NCBI GenBank assembly: GCA_009602725.1
Contig: WELB01000016.1
Span: forward strand, 48,461-112,460
DNA: 64,000 bases
DNA from: Spirogloea muscicola
Lineage: Eukaryota > Streptophyta > Zygnematophyceae > Spirogloeales > Spirogloeaceae
Direction: 5' to 3'
Shown piece by piece: positions 37,394 to 47,378 of this stretch. The translations under genes and the position numbers were made by a program. The notes under the pieces are model-generated. The model saw nothing but the letters and a program-made list of their open reading frames with translations, ran no database searches and was not told the origin of the DNA. Every line of letters begins with the position of its first letter. Within the stretch, counting starts at the first letter, position 1.

Positions 37394-38165
37394 GGTGACA
37401 ACGCAGCCTCCCCGCGGCCCTGCGGCCCCGTGAAGCAGGCGGGCGAGCCCTTGCGCTGACCGACTCGGCCCGACGGCGCGAGGCGCTGCTGGCCGAAGGC
37501 GCTGGCGGCGGCGGGCAGAGGGCGAAGGCGGCTGCCGTGGAGCGAAGAAAGCTATGGTGGTCTCCGAGGAAGGAATGGGGGGGAGTGGGCGAACGAACGG
37601 GCACAAGGGTTTCAGTATTGCTCGGCGGAAAATAATAGGTAGTCAAGACAGGCGGCTGGAAAGGCGCGGACCCCGCATTTGGAACACATTTTTGCACCCC
37701 GGCTGGTAAGAGCTGTGAGGGGGGCCGAGCTGCGGCGGGGCTTTCGAGCACGGATTTGTGCGGGGGAGCGAGCGGCCACGGCGCGTCCCTGCGCCCGCCC
37801 GACGCCTCGCCCGACGCCGGGCGCCTCCCCGGCGCCGGCACGCCCGGCGGATCGGCCCGACGNTGCGGCGCCCCGCCGACGACCGCGACAGTTGCCCGCG
37901 GCGGCGAGCCCGCCCCTCCTCGGGCCGCTCCCGGCGCCACGCTGGCGGCTCTGGACCGGCCCCTGGCGGCGCCACGTCTGCAAGCGCCCGCCAATGAGCG
38001 CCCGCCGACAGTTGCTGCCCGATTCGATCACGGAAGTGATTTAGATGGGCCCGCCCGCGCCGCCTCTTTCGCGCCCGAGGTGGTCCACGCGGGGCAGCTA
38101 ATGGGCAGCCGCCGCGTCGCTGCCCCCTTCCCCGAGGCAGTGGCCCGGAGGCCCTCCTGCGCACC
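37394..38165. other. 5' flank of FAD6, strongly GC rich
   Basis: This is a GC island with an N at 37863 and long open frames in several frames on both strands, which is expected from base composition alone. No convincing second gene was found. A divergent promoter is possible. Confidence 0.35.
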
Positions 38166-38169
38166 CGAC

Positions 38170-38290
38170 GTCAGAGCGGCCATTGGCGCCAACTGGCGCA
38201 GCATGTGGGGACGCTGCAGATTAAGCGAGAGCCGCATGATGATGATGTGAACGAGCCTCCCGGCCACGAACCCTAGGTTAAGCAGCTCTT
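38170..38290 (-). mobile_element. Degraded retrotransposon scrap
   Basis: On the minus strand a short stretch reads AGRLVHIIIMRLSLNLQRPH. It resembles the YRMRLSLSLQRS segment of the better copies, though no terminus is present. Confidence 0.4.
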
Positions 38291-38569
38291 CAATGGGACT
38301 AAAGCCGCGGGCAAGAGGAGACCACACTGGTCTCCCTCTCCATGAGAATCAGTGTCCGTGAGAAGAATTCCAAGGAGGCAATTTGCTGCAAAAGGCCAGC
38401 TAAAACAGAATGGACAGGTCGAAATGGAATGCTGCCTGAGTTGGAGAGAGGCTCTTCCAACAAGCAAGCGGTGCCTGTGAGCGACCTGGCCCAAAAAACT
38501 GCTCAAATGGATGGGCTGCTTCTTCTTTGTGGACTTGATAATCACGAGCCTGCTGTCTCAGACAGACAC

Positions 38570-38625
38570 GCGAGGAAGGTAAAGTTCGTGTATTTGAAAC
38601 GAACGAAGGCCAAATGGCCAAAGGA
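38570..38625 (-). repeat. Retrotransposon 3' tail piece
   Basis: GTGTATTTGAAACGAACGAA followed by GGCCAAATGGCCAAAG matches the tail found at 41845-41885 and, inverted, at about 41385-41415. Confidence 0.6.
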
Positions 38626-38629
38626 AGGG

Positions 38630-38775
38630 GGGGGGGGTGAAGTGGGAGAGGGGGAGAAGGACAGACAGGAGAGAGGGAGAGATGGGGAGAGGGATAGAGC
38701 GAGAGATAGAAACGCGAGAGTGCAAGCGAGAGCGAGAGCGAGAGCGACAGCGAGACGGGAGATAGAGATTGACCT
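38630..38775 (+). repeat. Purine-rich GA tract
   Basis: This is a roughly 145-base stretch almost entirely of A and G on the plus strand, with GAGAGC and GAGAGG repeats after a G9 run. It is a simple-sequence tract that could form unusual DNA structures. Confidence 0.85.
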
Positions 38776-39695
38776 TCAGGCCCCTGAACATGATTCCCTC
38801 CTGAAAGAGGCAGTGGCTGTGAGGAGCCAAAACAGAAGGAAGGACATCCGACTTGCAGCTGCTGACGAGGTAAAATTGAGCAGGCATCCTTAGTGTTCTC
38901 TATGCTTTTCCTCTCCTTTGGGACCTTATTCACTCTTTCGTGGGCCGGCTTTACGAGACCTCACTTCCTGCAAAGAGCTGCTTCTTTCTCTCTTAAGTTG
39001 GTATTTCAAATAGACCTCGGCCCCTTTATAGGAAGTGCTTCTCCTTGGGCTCGCCTTCTTCGGCGATTGCTTTCCTGTGGTACAAATTTTGCTTTCAACT
39101 GTCGTGCGTGTATCACCCATCCGCTGTTGCCTTGGGCGGCGACGACGGCCAGCTCCGGCAATTGCCCACAGCCTCCATGGCCTTGGCCTGCGCCTTCGCC
39201 TGCCGTAGACAACGGCCTTTGCTTGTGCATCTCATCTGCAAAAATTAGTACACGTTGGCTCAGCTTGGCCTCCCTTCCATGTCATGCCCACCGGTGCCTT
39301 CTCTCTTTCTGCTGACTCAGGTCGTTGCTTTGCTGGCTGCAAGGGAGAAGCCTCTTCCTCTTCCCCATCTGCTGTAGCAGGGGCCACCTGTCGGGAGGGT
39401 GATTGTGATCCTTCTCCCTGATGTCATTGCTACTGTTTCGAAGCTCCCTGCGATAAATTTGGAGCGAGCCGAGTCTAATGGGCTCCTACAAAATGCTTTG
39501 ATGTGCTGATGGTCTTGTGATGGACAGGGGTGCTGGTCCAGCAGCTTTGTTCTGCGTAGTTCACGAGTCTCTCCACTACCACGCTGCTGTCAAGCCAAGC
39601 ACACAAGTGCTGACTGCTGTGATGGACTCTCCGGTCACAAAGACGAGATCAGGTGGGACCATGTAACTGGGGACCTCAGTAGGAGATCCCGGTGT
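38776..39695. other. Intergenic, scattered repeat remnants
   Basis: No gene is supported. Bases about 38930-39060 contain degraded tail-like pieces (GGGCCGGCTTTACGAGACC, CTTGGGCTCGCC). The rest is 3' flank of the glyoxalase-family gene. Confidence 0.35.
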
Positions 39696-40610
39696 CTAAG
39701 ATGCTGTGCGCCCTACATGAACAGTCAGGCTGGGACCAGGCAAATTTGTGGCTGCGTGCAATGCGGACGGCTCAAAGAGCCCCAGCATCTGCCCGTCCGG
39801 AGCCCTCAAGGCCGCTATCTGGCACCAGGAGCGACGTGCGGTCAGCAGCGTTGCCCAGTGTAAACCGCATAATTTGATTTCCTGACATGCTTGCCTGTGC
39901 TGGACTGCCAACTCGATGCCTTCTGCTTGGGCCCATGCAAAGCTTGTGGCTACTGTCTCGCTTCAGGATGGACGGATGACCTTTCGGTGGAAGAAGGCGG
40001 CCTCTATGGGCCGCATTAGTGCAGCAGGCCTTGCACCTAGCAGCCCCACAATACTTGACATGGCTGCACATCTGGTAGCTGTGAGTTGGGCCTGCCGCAT
40101 GTCGCTGTCCCTGTTTTCCTCCTGCTCAGTGTCCTGTCGGGTTGCTTGGAATATCTGAGGTGCGAAGCGAGGGGTCGACGCAGTACCTTGCCATGTGGCC
40201 GGTATTTGATGGGCCCGTCAAGATTGGCGCCCAGGGAGAGGAGTCTTGTCACGGTCGCGTCCAGGTCGTCAACGTCAAAGTGGAGGAACGGGGTGTACCC
40301 CGTCGTGACTGGCGCCTCCCTGCTCGCGACAAGGCAAGATGAAGCACAATTCTTCAAATGGTGCCGGCAAATTGCTGCGGCGGTGGCTTTTGCAATTGTG
40401 TGTTGTAGCTGATCAGAATCTGAACACAGGTGGCGGCAATGGGGCGCACCCATCCACCTGCTTGATAGTGAGCTTGACGTCGCCCGACTGCAGCTCCGCG
40501 AAGCGCTCGGTGCAGACGTTGACGGCCAGCCCCAGCCCGTCGCGATAGAACTGCACGCCCCTCGGCACGTCCCGCTGCAGCATCATGACGCACCGTAGCA
40601 GCGCCGCCAT
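39696..40610 (-). CDS. Glyoxalase/bleomycin-resistance (VOC) family protein
   Basis: This is a single-domain vicinal oxygen chelate protein of about 138 residues, related to glyoxalase I. Three exons join in frame. The first starts at 40610 with MAALLRCVMMLQRDVPRGVQ, FYRDGLGLAVN and FAELQSGDVKLTIKQVDG. The second is EAPVTTGYTPFLHFDVDDLD, ATVTRLLSLGANLDGPIKYR. The third is IAALRAPDGQMLGLFEPSAL, ending at 39696-39698. FYRDGLGL, FLHFDVDD and RAPDGQMLGLFEP are the usual VOC landmarks, including the His and Glu likely to bind metal in the second half. The protein is half the length of two-domain plant glyoxalase I. The substrate cannot be read from sequence. No transit peptide is evident unless an upstream start exists in the GC-rich flank. 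Confidence 0.82.
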
Positions 40611-41249
40611 GGCCCGCGCCCCAATCGACGCTGGTTGCGGCCAAGGCGGACCCCTCCAAACGCGGCACTCAGCAAAGCAGGATGAGACGGAGCACCGGGC
40701 TCGGCATAGGTGCTCTGCCGGCGCTCGTGCGGCAGCAAAAGGGCCAAGCTCGCAGGACGGCGGCCGCACAATGGCGACACAAAGCCGGTGCTCAGCGGAG
40801 CCCCCCCTTGACACGTGAAGGGGGCACGCCGGCGGGCCCGCGGGCCTCCCCGACCGCCGCCGCCTCCGCCGCGGCGGTGGTGGTTCTCAGGATTGGGGTC
40901 TTGGAAAGAGAAACTTGAGAGTACGGAGGAATGGAAGGCCAAAGTGGCCGAGTACAACGGCAAGCACATCTGATGACGTACAGAATCCACTGCAAAATTG
41001 ACCTGCTCATTGACCAAGGCAAGGGTCCCAAGCTCACAGCCCTCGCTGGAGAGCCACTTTGCACCAGAAAGCTGGGCGAGCTCTAGTTGGTGGCAGAAGG
41101 AAGCAAGCGCGGCCAGATTAACTGGTGGCTGGGAGAGGCCAGCCCGAAAGAATGGACAAGGTCTGAAGGAGCCGGAGTGCTAAGGACTGAGACAGCAGTG
41201 AGCGAACTCTTAGTAAACTCTAGTCAGTGGATGCAAATCTGAATAGCTA
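40611..41249 (-). repeat. 5' flank of the VOC gene, then retrotransposon tail pieces
   Basis: The first 260 bases are GC-rich promoter. From about 40925 tail sequence appears in minus orientation (GGCCAAAGTGGCCGAGTACA near 40940). A further piece lies at about 41100-41170 (GCCAGCCCGAAAGAATGGAC). No gene is supported. Confidence 0.55.
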
Positions 41250-41425
41250 GCAGAAGGGCTTCGTATATGCCATCTAGTATTCAGGCACCGATTAGGGACC
41301 TTTATGTTTTGACCCGTGGTTACTGAGCGGGTCAATCTACCGCAGGTTATGTAGGTCTTAAGACGTGTTTGCCTTCGTACCTGACCATTTGGCCTTCATT
41401 TGTTTCAAATACACGAGACTTCTTT
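41250..41425 (+). mobile_element. Retrotransposon terminus, plus arm of an inverted pair
   Basis: This copy keeps only the last codons, IRDLYVLTRGY-stop near 41293-41328. It is followed by the tail with TTGCCTTCGTACCTGACCAT and TTTGTTTCAAATACACGA. It is the reverse complement, with some differences, of the end of the copy at 41835-42240. Confidence 0.75.
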
Positions 41426-41600
41426 TGGCCCCTTCGCAGCTTGGCCCCTCCGAACCTTGTCCATTCTCTTCGGGCTTATCACAGCCCTTGCCGGGGAGAT
41501 AGATACTGCTCGCCCATAGAGAAGAAGGGCTGGCAAAGCCAGCCCAAAAAGAATGACAATGTCCAAAGCCAAAGAAAGACAAGAACTACACTACAAAACA
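41426..41600 (-). repeat. Retrotransposon 3' tail with perfect 8-base stem
   Basis: In minus orientation this contains TTTGGCTTTGGACATTGTCA, then the hairpin GGGCTGGCTTTGCCAGCCC (about 41527-41545 on the plus strand as its complement), and CTATGGGCGAGC. It is closely matched by 33445-33575 on the plus strand. Confidence 0.7.
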
Positions 41601-41639
41601 CGATGCAGGGAGAGCCACTCCCCAAGTCCTGAGCATCTA

Positions 41640-41720
41640 GCTGGACCTTGGACCTCGAAGAGAAGGCGCGCGGAGCGCATGAAATGAAAGGGAGGCCAGT
41701 TTAAGCCAATACAGTGTTCA
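41640..41720 (+). repeat. Repeat shared with 14.05 kb
   Basis: AGAAGGCGCGCGG, then GAAAGGGAGGCCA, recurs in the same order at about 14050-14095. It is probably part of the same element family. Confidence 0.55.
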
Positions 41721-41829
41721 GGCAGAGCCTAGTGCAAAGTAAACAAGGCTACACAATACGGAGACCTAACCAAGTTGCCTAAAGATTCATTCAAAGAAGG
41801 AATGGACCTCAAACCTCACGTCTCCCTCC

Positions 41830-42240
41830 CCCTGATCGAATATCGTGTATTTGAAACAAACGAAGGCCAAATGGCCAAGTACAAAGGCAAGCACATCTTA
41901 AGACCTACCTACAAAAGATTGACCCGCTCAGTAACCACGGGTCAAAACATAAAGGTCGCTAACCGATGCCTGGATACTAGATGGCAGATACGAAGCCCTT
42001 CTGCCACCAACTAGAGCTCGCCCAGCTTTCTGGTGCAGAGCATTAGCCTGAGCACGCTGCAAACAGGCCGAAACTCGTCGTCGCAACGACAGATAAGCAG
42101 CTGGCAAGCCCATCTCAGCCGGGAACACATCTGCATGTCGTGTGTAGCCTAGATTGGCTATGTTTTGAAGGAGAGTAAGGAAACGAGGACCTGAGCAGCC
42201 AAAGATGTCGATTGCCGCTGGCAAGAGCCGATCACATCGG
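41830..42240 (-). mobile_element. Retrotransposon C-terminal fragment, minus arm
   Basis: On the minus strand the frame reads LLPAAIDIFGCSGPRFLTLL, MGLPAAYLSLRRRVSACLQR, AQANALHQKAGRALVG and ASVSDLYVLTRGY-stop at 41930-41928. It is the closest relative in the window of the copy at 5.4-6.2 kb. Its 3' tail runs to about 41830 with TTTGTTTCAAATACACGATA. No reverse transcriptase is present. Confidence 0.8.
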
Positions 42241-42327
42241 GGGAAACACCTGATCTTCCCCTCGCGCGAACCCCCCGCCTGGCGCTGCCAGCGGCAGCGG
42301 CGCGGCCGCGCCGCAACGGCCGGCAGT

Positions 42328-42358
<31 letters not shown>

Positions 42359-42729
42359 CGGGAGCTGGTCGCAGAGAGCGCGGGGCAGCGGCGGGCTCCG
42401 CCGTTGCAGAGCGCGCGTGACTGCACTGCTCTTATTGAAAGAGCGGCTGCGATGCGCGGTGCGTCCGCGCTCGGCTTTCCTTGTTGCGCTCCGTCTGCTT
42501 GATCCGTCCCAACGTTCGTCGCCAGGCGGCCCGCCCGGGGGCTGCCGCCCGTGGAGCTCGTCCGTCCTGCGGGCTGGCGACGCTGCCATGGCGGCGCGTC
42601 GAGGGGCCGGGCCTCGCGGAACGCAAGCTGCGCTCGCGGGCTCGCTTCCACGGCCGCGCTCCTCGCTGGCCTCCACAGCCGCTCCTTTGGCAGCCGCATT
42701 CCTCGCTTGACATCCGCGCGTGGCCGTCA

Positions 42730-45178
42730 ATGCCGGCCCCCATCGGTCGTGCAGCTGCGAGGTCGCGGCAGGCCATCATGGGAGCCGCCACCGCTGCCGC
42801 CTTTGCGGGCGCGGCGCGCCGCTCGGGGCCAGGCCCAGTCGCCCCCACCAAGGACGCCGTTTGCGGAGCAACAGCTGCGCTGCACGGCCGCCACTTCAAC
42901 GTCTTCTCGGTCAGTGCCCAGGCCAGCGCCGGCCGGGGTTACTGTGTGCCCGCTGGCCTTCTTCGCCCGACGAACCTGGCAAGCAGGAGTGGCAGCTGGG
43001 TTTCGCCGAGTCTGTGCTGCATAGGCCTCCCGTCATGCTGCCGGTGGTGTTGCTTGCTTGGGTGCAAGATTAGGTGTAATGCTTGCTGGAGTCTAGGGTT
43101 CAGTCCTCAGGGTCGACCCGCCATGGCCCACCAGTCCTCTAAAGCGTTCATCTGAATGAACACTAAAGGCAAGCAAATGCAAATCGTCCACGCTGAATCC
43201 CCCCCAGACCTGTGCTGCTCGCTGGCAGCCGAAGACTTGTCACGTGAGGCTCGTGGGTGACTCCTCCATCCAACTTGCTGAAACTCAGCCACTTGGGCCA
43301 GAATGGACAGAGGATTCTTGGTTGCTTAGGCTCGCCGTGATGGTCCTCGGTGCAGGTCTTCAGCAAGGAGGCGAAGATGAAGGAGAGGGAGAAGCTGTGC
43401 GTGGAGATCTCTGCCAGTCCTTGGCTGCATATGAGGGCATCTATATAGCTTGGCCGAGGTTGTAACACGCGCCAACATTTGTCCGGGCTGTCAACACACA
43501 CGGCGGCTGATGGCGGCTGTCTGCGTGGCAGTCGTCCAGGCAGGACGAGCTCAACCGGGGGTACTTTGACGATTTCAAGGAGCTTCGGAAGACAGGCGGC
43601 AAGGTGCCTCTGCCAACCGCCCTTGCTGAAGCAAAAGCAAACATCAACATTGAACACCGCAGCCTTGCGGCCATACTGACTGTTGTCGTACTAAAGGATG
43701 AGGGAGGACCTCACTGAGTCTCGGCAGTCTTGACACTGCCCTCTGTTGCCAACAGCTGCACGCAACTCCAACAGCCCCCGTGCCAGCTACCACGGCACGC
43801 CTTTTCCCCAGCCTCTCCGTATTCCGAGGAGACGGGGTCCCGGTGGCAATACCCACTTCTGGCTCAAGCGGGCCAGCTGTGACGCTTGTTTGCCTTTCCT
43901 TCCGGGCGAACTCTCAAGTACGTCTGCCTTGTGATTGCATGCCACTGATGGCAAGCCCCGGCAATTCAACACTTCATTGGTGCCTGCGTTGGCTGCACTG
44001 ATTGTATCGGCTCAACATGGGTGTTGCTGCGCACCACAATTGGCTGGGTCCTCATTGTCAATTAAGCAACAAGAGCGCCTGGCTGCTACTGCAAGAGCTT
44101 CACCTGATGTGACTTGCAGGAGATGGTATCATCCTGGCTGGTACCATTCGCTGCACGGACAAAGACTCCAGGCAATGCTGAGTGCTACGAGGTATAAGCT
44201 CGAGACTAGTTGTCGTGCTTATACTCCAACGAGCTCGCTTGATCCTGTAGCTTTACTGGCTGACTATTGAGCACTGCTTGCTGACGTTGGAGTGCTCGTG
44301 GCAGATGTGCGGGAGATGCTCATGTCAGTCACACAATAGCACCAACAGCTCATAGCCACCTGTGTGACTAGTTGCTGCTTGAGACAAGTCGATATGTCAT
44401 TGCAGCCAGGTGCTTGTTGTCTCTTAATTTGTCTAACTTTGCAAGTTCTGATCTTGTGCACGTTATGACCATCATCAGGTGTCTGTTATTGAGTCTCCAG
44501 TCCTCAGCCTCCCGTTTGTACGGCCGCTGCTCCTGAGGTCCATGAGACGTCCTCAGCGATGCTCGACAGCTGTAAGTCAGGTTCAGCAACTGCCAGAAGC
44601 TGCAGCAAGGGGGCAGGAGGCCAGCTCCTCCCCACTTGTTGCAGATGCAACGGTCCGGCCAGAGCTGGTGTACTTCTTTGGCGACACGTGGCAGCTGCGG
44701 AAGGACCTCGACATCAAAAACCGACTCACTGGGTATTGCGCGACAAGGCCCTCTCTGGATGCTGCAGAGAGATTTCAGGGACTTGTGACCATGATAGCTT
44801 TGCATTCAGTATATGCCAGTGGACTACTACTCATTTTCGTCATTGCTTATGTCAAAGACAATACAGACTAGAGCTACTTTGAAGCTGATTGGAGTAAGAG
44901 GCAATGAAAGCTCTGTACTTGCATGCAGTGTCCTGCTCACCGGCTTCTCTCCACCATCGCAATGGCCCAGCAATGTACTCAAGAGTTGCAGGTGCTGTTT
45001 CTTGCGAAACAGGCATGCATTCTTGGTGGATGCGGAGCACAGGCTGCGCTGGCGGGCCACTGGGATGGCCACAGCAGACGAGGTTCAGCTCCTTCACCAG
45101 TGTGCAGAGGAGATATCAAAGGAGCGTAGGTCTAAGACAAGTCCAGAATTGATACGAGGAAGTGAACCCACATCGTAA
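42730..45178 (+). CDS. ATP10: ATP10, mitochondrial ATP synthase assembly factor
   Basis: ATP10 is an inner-membrane-associated chaperone needed to build the Fo part of mitochondrial ATP synthase. I chose the ATG at 42730 (MPAPIGRAAARSRQAIMGAA), an Arg/Ala-rich presequence, though the frame is open upstream to 42481. A 615-base intron leads to SSRQDELNRGYFDDFKELRK, the exon matching plant ADEMNRGYFADMSEIKKHGG. Next come RLFPSLSVFRGDGVPVAIP, VTLVCLSFRANSQ, EMVSSWLVPFAARTKTPGNA, VSVIESPVLSLPFVRPLLLR, then PELVYFFGDTWQLRKDLDIK and, in the last exon, HAFLVDAEHRLRWRATGMAT, with the stop at 45176-45178. All joins keep frame with GT-AG borders. The thioredoxin-like fold of the family and the ending are intact. 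The identification is firm, the N-terminal start less so. Confidence 0.9.
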
Positions 45179-45819
45179 CGTAGTCGCACTCTTGATAACT
45201 GGAGGCAAGCATCAGCCTGTAGAGCATTGAGTATGTTGTGCCCCATTTGGGAGCTTCCAAGGCCCATGAGCCAGCTTGTGCCTGAGAGCCCGCGGAGGCC
45301 TTTCTGCAAATGCATTGAACCAAGAGGAGGCCTTGACCAAGTTCACTAAAGGCAAGCACAAGGTTGGAGCAAGCAGGAGGACCGTAGAGTAATAGAGAAC
45401 ACGTACGATGTGTAAACACAGTTGCTTGCTAACCTAGAAGCTCAAGACGGCCAGTCTGAAAACTCCTCACACGACTTATATGCTGCTCAGCCAAGAGCTT
45501 GCTGTATGTTCAATAACACGCTGCCTGCTGATCGTCAATATTGTCTACTATGCACACTGCTACAATGTCAAATTGAGCATCCGGGTAGCAGAGGTGAATA
45601 GGTCTGTCCCGCATATCCATACATAAAATTCTATTTGTATGCAACTTTGAAAGGCAGATGCTTCAAACTTCTTCTCCACCCGACAGCAGAAAATAACACA
45701 GCAGAAATATACACAGAACCGACTTACATGCCCCTGAATAGTGTCTTGGCCCAAAGGCCGACCATGTCGAGGCAAACGTGGACTTCGAAAGCGGAGCAAG
45801 ACTCGCACTGGGTTGCAGC
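45179..45819. other. Intergenic between convergent ATP10 and HVA22-like genes
   Basis: This holds 3' flanks of both genes. No further feature was recognised. Confidence 0.4.
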
Positions 45820-46541
45820 TTAGTGCTGCTTTCCAATCTGGCTGAAGCCGCCCTGGTACCCCGCGCGCATGGCTTCGCCAAAGGCGCGGCTGCCATGCTC
45901 ATTGACGAAGCGCTGGAAGGTGGCGCGGTTCTCTGGGGAGGCCAGGCCGCCAAGCTTCGCCTGGCCGACCTTCTGCCAGTGCTCGATGTCGCCGCCGTGG
46001 CGCCGGAAGAAGGGCGCCACGAAGTGGTCGTACACGTACACGGCGCCGCGCGTCTGGGGCAGGACGAGCCAGACGATGAGCAGCAGCTTGAGCTCCTGGT
46101 ACAGCGGCAGCCAGTCCAGGAGCACGTACACGAACGGCTGCGCACGAGAGGATGGGCAGAACCAGCGCAACGTGAGGCGGCAGCCAACGGGGCGCCCGCT
46201 TCAGCTGCTTCTTATTAGTGGAGCGCGAAAGCCGAAGTCCAGCTAGTGGGTCTGGCAGTCAGCAGAGGATGGCAGATGATGGGGGGAAGCCTGCGAGCGG
46301 CCGGCGGGCACCAAGGCAATTGTCGTTGAAGTCGGCGCTGGCTGAGCGCGGGATAGTGGGGCATGGGGGGCGGGCGCGGCGGCGGCACCTCGAAGAAGCT
46401 GAGGGAGGCGAAGACAACCCAATAGGTGAGCCACTGGCGGTCGTCGGCGGCGTCGAACGACTCCACGGCCTTGAAGGACGCGTAGGCGGGCCAGCCCAGG
46501 CCCGCCACCGCGATGCCCAGCTTGGTCAGGACCCCGAACAT
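45820..46541 (-). CDS. HVA22 / REEP (TB2/DP1) family ER-shaping protein
   Basis: Proteins of this family insert as membrane hairpins and curve endoplasmic reticulum tubules. In plants the HVA22 members are often induced by abscisic acid and stress. The start at 46541 reads MFGVLTKLGIAVAGLGWPAY, then ASFKAVESFDAADDRQWLTY and WVVFASLSFFE before a GTGCCG donor. After one intron it continues QPFVYVLLDWLPLYQELKLL, LIVWLVLPQTRGAVYVYDHF and VAPFFRRHGGDIEHWQKVGQ, ending FSQIGKQH-stop at 45822-45820. The core PAYASFKAVES, WLTYWVVFA, PLYQELKLLLIVWL and LPQTRGAVYVY is the TB2/DP1/HVA22 signature. The product is about 160 residues, near the family norm. The stress regulation known in plants is not visible here. 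Confidence 0.9.
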
Positions 46542-46714
46542 GGCGGCGGCGGCGGCGGCGGCGGCGGCGAGGAGGGGACGACGGCGGCGGCGCCGGAGGA
46601 GGGTGAGCAGCAAGGAGCGTGTATTGAGTGATGAAGACTTCAGAACCTGACATGAAACGAGTGACGCGGAGTGACAATGCAAAAGGCACTGACTAGAAGT
46701 TACAGAGAGTCCGC
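46542..46714. other. 5' flank of the HVA22-like gene
   Basis: GCC repeats immediately precede the ATG. GGAGCGTGTATTGAG at 46616-46630 is shared with 10683-10697. Confidence 0.4.
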
Positions 46715-47235
46715 TTGCTGTCTCAGTCCTTAGCACTCCGGCTCCTTCAGACCTTGTCCATTCCTTTCAGGCCCCGCAGTCGTTGCTTCGCTCGTAATTT
46801 GGCCCCTTCGAACCTTGTCAATGTTTTTCGGGCTGCCTTCTCACAGCTCGTGCCCCCATTGGGAGAGCCACTTCTTCTTTGGGCTGGCCTCTCTCAGCCA
46901 CCAGTTAGTCTGGCCGCGCTTGCTTTCAAAAGGCACGGAATGATGGAGGGCCTGAGTGGCCGAGTACACAGGCAGGCGCATTGGCAGACGTGCATTACCT
47001 GCTGCATAAGCTGACCCCCACTGGACGAGCTTCCTTTCTCTTTGGGAATACTGCTGCGCGTCTTTGATGGCTGGAGCTGAGTCGCGTCAGTGGTGAGAGA
47101 GAAGTGGCTCTCCCAATGAAGAAGAAGTGGCTCTCCCAACGGGGGCAAGGGCTGTGAAAAGCCAGCCCGAAAAGAATTGACAAGGTTCGAAGGGGCCAAA
47201 CTACGAGCTAAGCAGCGACTGTGGGGAGAGAGAGA
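46715..47235. repeat. Retrotransposon tail pieces in both orientations
   Basis: At about 46740-46890 in plus orientation the tail reads CAGGCCCCGCAGTCGTTGCT, TTGGCCCCTTCGAACCTTGT and an imperfect hairpin arm, ending in GAGAGCCACTTCTTC. A minus-orientation piece follows at about 46935-47010 (GGCCTGAGTGGCCGAGTACA). Another lies at about 47100-47225 (GAAGTGGCTCTCCCAACGGG, GCCAGCCCGAAAAGAATTGA). Together they form an inverted repeat flanking about 200 bases. No coding tail is retained. Confidence 0.7.
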
Positions 47236-47378
47236 AGGCGCGCGCGGTGGCCGAAGCAAGCGAACGCACTGTTCAGGCAAACAGCTGGGTGAGAGTGAAC
47301 GAGGGTCACCTAGGTTGCCGCAGTAGCTCAGCGGCAGCGAAGCTCGCCCACGCGGCGTGTCGGGCGGCGGCGGCGGCC

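Noticed and set aside
37612-38164. Long Arg/Ala-rich open frames in the FAD6 flank
   Set aside because: Open on both strands in several frames because of base composition; no motif or splice continuity.
42432-42899. Minus-strand open frame opposite ATP10 exon 1
   Set aside because: GC-rich shadow frame. The plus-strand frame joins to conserved ATP10 exons.
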